Below are positions 4,871-6,467 of a DNA stretch of 6,467 nucleotides, in pieces. Position numbers and translations under genes: made by a program. This DNA is from an uncultured Bacilli bacterium (lineage in GTDB: Bacteria; Bacillota_I; Bacilli_A; RF39; UBA660): positions 1-6,467 of the forward strand of contig CANQVY010000071.1 of the NCBI GenBank assembly GCA_947627405.1, written 5' to 3'. Every line of letters begins with the position of its first letter. Position 1 is the first letter of the stretch. The notes under the pieces are model-generated. The model saw nothing but the letters and a program-made list of their open reading frames with translations, ran no database searches and was not told the origin of the DNA.

Positions 4871-5425
4871 ATGAAATTAATACTAATAGGTGGAAAAGCA
4901 AACAGTGGAAAGGATACTACCGCAGAAATCATTGATGAAATATATAGAAAGAAAGGATTGGATGTTGTAAATATACAAATTGGATACTATATTAAAATGT
5001 ATGCGAAAGCAATTGCAAAATGGGATGGCGATAATGAATCAAAGCCTAGGGAATTATTACAAGAATTAGGAACTGAAGTAATTCGTAAACAAATTGATGA
5101 ATTTTTCTTTATCAATCGAATTTTACAAGATATTGATGTATATTCAAGATATTTCGATGTAATTACAATAAGCGACGTTAGACTTCCTTTAGAGTTTGAT
5201 TGTATCAAGAAAAAATATAAAGAAGCTGTTGCTGTACATGTAACTAGACCTGGTTATATCTCTCATTTAACCAAAAAGCAAAAAGAACATTTAACAGAAG
5301 TATTAATCGATGGATATAATGGATATGATTATGAAATCATAAATGATGGAAGCTTAGAAGATTTAAAGAAGAAGGTAACAAAATTTGTAAAAGAGGTTGA
5401 TAAACATGAGAAAAATGACAAGTAA
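4871..5425 (+). CDS. P-loop (deoxy)nucleoside-monophosphate-kinase-like protein
   Basis: This is a 184-residue cytosolic protein with a P-loop kinase fold. The Walker A motif GKANSGKDT lies at residues 8-16, directly after the first beta strand (LILIG). SDVR (101-104) after a hydrophobic strand, VTRPGY (124-129), and INDGSLEDL (157-165) near the C-terminus match the layout of phage-type deoxynucleoside monophosphate kinases and related small kinases such as dephospho-CoA and phosphomevalonate kinases. The GKDT form of Walker A favours the dNMP-kinase group, but the substrate cannot be read from sequence. I therefore give no symbol. It lies directly after the Ala T-box and overlaps alaS by 20 bases in another frame, so both should rise when tRNA-Ala is uncharged. 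Nothing in the sequence explains why a nucleotide kinase would share that signal. Confidence 0.85.
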   Translation: MKLILIGGKANSGKDTTAEIIDEIYRKKGLDVVNIQIGYYIKMYAKAIAKWDGDNESKPRELLQELGTEVIRKQIDEFFFINRILQDIDVYSRYFDVITISDVRLPLEFDCIKKKYKEAVAVHVTRPGYISHLTKKQKEHLTEVLIDGYNGYDYEIINDGSLEDLKKKVTKFVKEVDKHEKNDK

Positions 5426-6467
5426 TGAAATCCGAACAACTTGGACAACATTTTTTAAAAATAAAAATCATTTAGTAATTAAAAGTGCGCCACTTGTTCC
5501 AATTGATGATGATAGTTTGCTTTGGGTGAATGCTGGCGTAGTTCCATTAAAAAAATATTTTGATGGAACAGAAATTCCTGAAAACAAAAGACTTACTAGC
5601 ATTCAAAAATGCATTCGTACCAATGATATCGAAAATGTAGGGGTAACCAAAAGACACCAAACATTTTTTGAAATGATGGGAAATTTTTCAATTGGAGATT
5701 ATTTTAGAGAAGAAGCAATTGCCTTTGCTTATGAACTTTTAACCAGTGAAGAGTATTTTGCTATTCCAAAAGAAAAGCTTTACATTACGGTTTATCCTAA
5801 TGATAAGAAAACTTTCGAACAATGGGTAAAATTAGGAATTGATCCTACGCATATTGCAAAATTAGAAGATAATTTCTGGGAAATAGGAGAGGGACCATGT
5901 GGTCCTGATTCAGAGATTTTTTATGATCGAGGAGAAAAATATGATCCAAATGGAGATGCTTTAGAAAAATTTATGGCTGGAGAAGATAACGAACGTTATG
6001 TTGAAATATGGAATAATGTATTCAGCCAATATAATTCAAAGGCAGGGCTTAACCGAAAAGATTATCCAGAACTACCAAGTAAGAATATTGATACAGGTGC
6101 TGGTCTTGAAAGATGGTGTTGTATTTTTCAAGGCGTAGATTCAAATTTTGATACCGATTTATTTACGCCAATTATTAAACAGATTGAAGATATTTCGGGC
6201 GTTTTATATAATGGAGAGATGGCTTTTAAGGTTATTGCAGATCATATTCGAACTTTAACATTTGCCTTATCAGATAAGGCAATGTTTGAAAATGTAGGTC
6301 GTGGATATGTACTAAGAAGATTATTAAGAAGAAGTGTCCGCTTCGGCAAAAAACTAGGAATTCATGAAAACTTTATGTATAAATTGGTTTCATCTGTATG
6401 TGAAGTTATGAAGGAAGCTTATCCTGAACTTTTAGAAAATAAAGCCGATATACAGGCATTAATTTTG
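5406..6467 (+). CDS. alaS: Alanyl-tRNA synthetase, N-terminal part; 3' end outside window
   Basis: This enzyme attaches alanine to tRNA-Ala. 354 residues of the N-terminal catalytic part are visible with no stop before the edge. Class II motif 1 lies in NAGVVPLKKYFDG (42-54). Motif 2 is in RHQTFFEMMGNFSIGDYF (83-100), motif 3 is DTGAGLERW (229-237), and GRGYVLRRLLRRSVRFG (298-314) opens the tRNA-binding region. The start ATG (5406) has AGAGG (5392-5396) 9 bases upstream, inside the kinase gene. The ATG at 5415 would be 18 bases away. Variations from the usual family form are GPCGPDSE (163-170, often GPCGPCSE) and GAGLER for GMGLER. Editing and C-Ala domains, if present, lie beyond the window. 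The preceding T-box should induce it when tRNA-Ala is uncharged. Confidence 0.97.
   Translation, partial: MRKMTSNEIRTTWTTFFKNKNHLVIKSAPLVPIDDDSLLWVNAGVVPLKKYFDGTEIPENKRLTSIQKCIRTNDIENVGVTKRHQTFFEMMGNFSIGDYFREEAIAFAYELLTSEEYFAIPKEKLYITVYPNDKKTFEQWVKLGIDPTHIAKLEDNFWEIGEGPCGPDSEIFYDRGEKYDPNGDALEKFMAGEDNERYVEIWNNVFSQYNSKAGLNRKDYPELPSKNIDTGAGLERWCCIFQGVDSNFDTDLFTPIIKQIEDISGVLYNGEMAFKVIADHIRTLTFALSDKAMFENVGRGYVLRRLLRRSVRFGKKLGIHENFMYKLVSSVCEVMKEAYPELLENKADIQALIL

Noticed and set aside
622..5208. Minus-strand ORFs of 65-93 codons
   Set aside because: All lie opposite strongly supported genes and show low-complexity F/S/I-rich products typical of the antisense of K/E-rich AT-rich coding DNA.
1..6467. 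Mobile element, CRISPR, toxin-antitoxin or defence system
   Set aside because: No transposase, terminal repeats, regular spacers or defence domains; all coding space is housekeeping genes plus one kinase.

Overview
This window comes from an AT-rich, low-GC Gram-positive chromosome (Bacillota/Mycoplasmatota). The evidence is strong GGAGG ribosome binding sites on nearly every gene, U-tract hairpin terminators, an L20-type leader ahead of infC, a T-box ahead of alaS, and AT-biased codons. Every gene reads normally with TAA or TAG stops and TGG for tryptophan, and I saw no sign of TGA recoding. An uncultured gut Bacilli, Erysipelotrichia or RF39-like organism would fit, but this is inference. 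All genes lie on the + strand, and the minus-strand ORFs are shadows.

Layout. (1) 1-1032 is the 3' part of topA (DNA topoisomerase I), which ends in three zinc ribbons. (2) 1033-1246 holds an A-rich tract, a perfect-consensus promoter (TTGACA, 17 bp, TATAAT) and an attenuating leader of the L20 type. (3) 1247-2544 is infC-rpmI-rplT. infC appears to start at ATC or ATT. bL20 carries a C-terminal extension of about 60 residues. (4) 2545-2632 holds a bulged stem-loop. (5) 2633-4499 is rpsB-tsf. uS2 carries a long charged linker and a C-terminal domain nearly the same as the one on bL20. A terminator overlaps the tsf stop codon. (6) 4500-4870 is non-coding: a terminator, an AT-rich spacer with an inverted repeat, a probable promoter, and a T-box with an alanine specifier (GCT) and a UGGU acceptor-binding bulge. 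(7) 4871-5425 encodes a small P-loop kinase of the dNMP-kinase type, overlapping alaS by 20 bases. alaS runs off the right edge.

The window is mostly core translation machinery: an initiation factor, three ribosomal proteins, an elongation factor and a tRNA synthetase. The control logic is leader RNA: ribosomal-protein feedback on infC-rpmI-rplT, and tRNA-Ala charging on the kinase-alaS pair. I see no mobile element, CRISPR array or defence system. The most unusual feature is the matching Rho_N/SAP-like module appended to one protein of each ribosomal subunit (bL20 and uS2), encoded about 1 kb apart.
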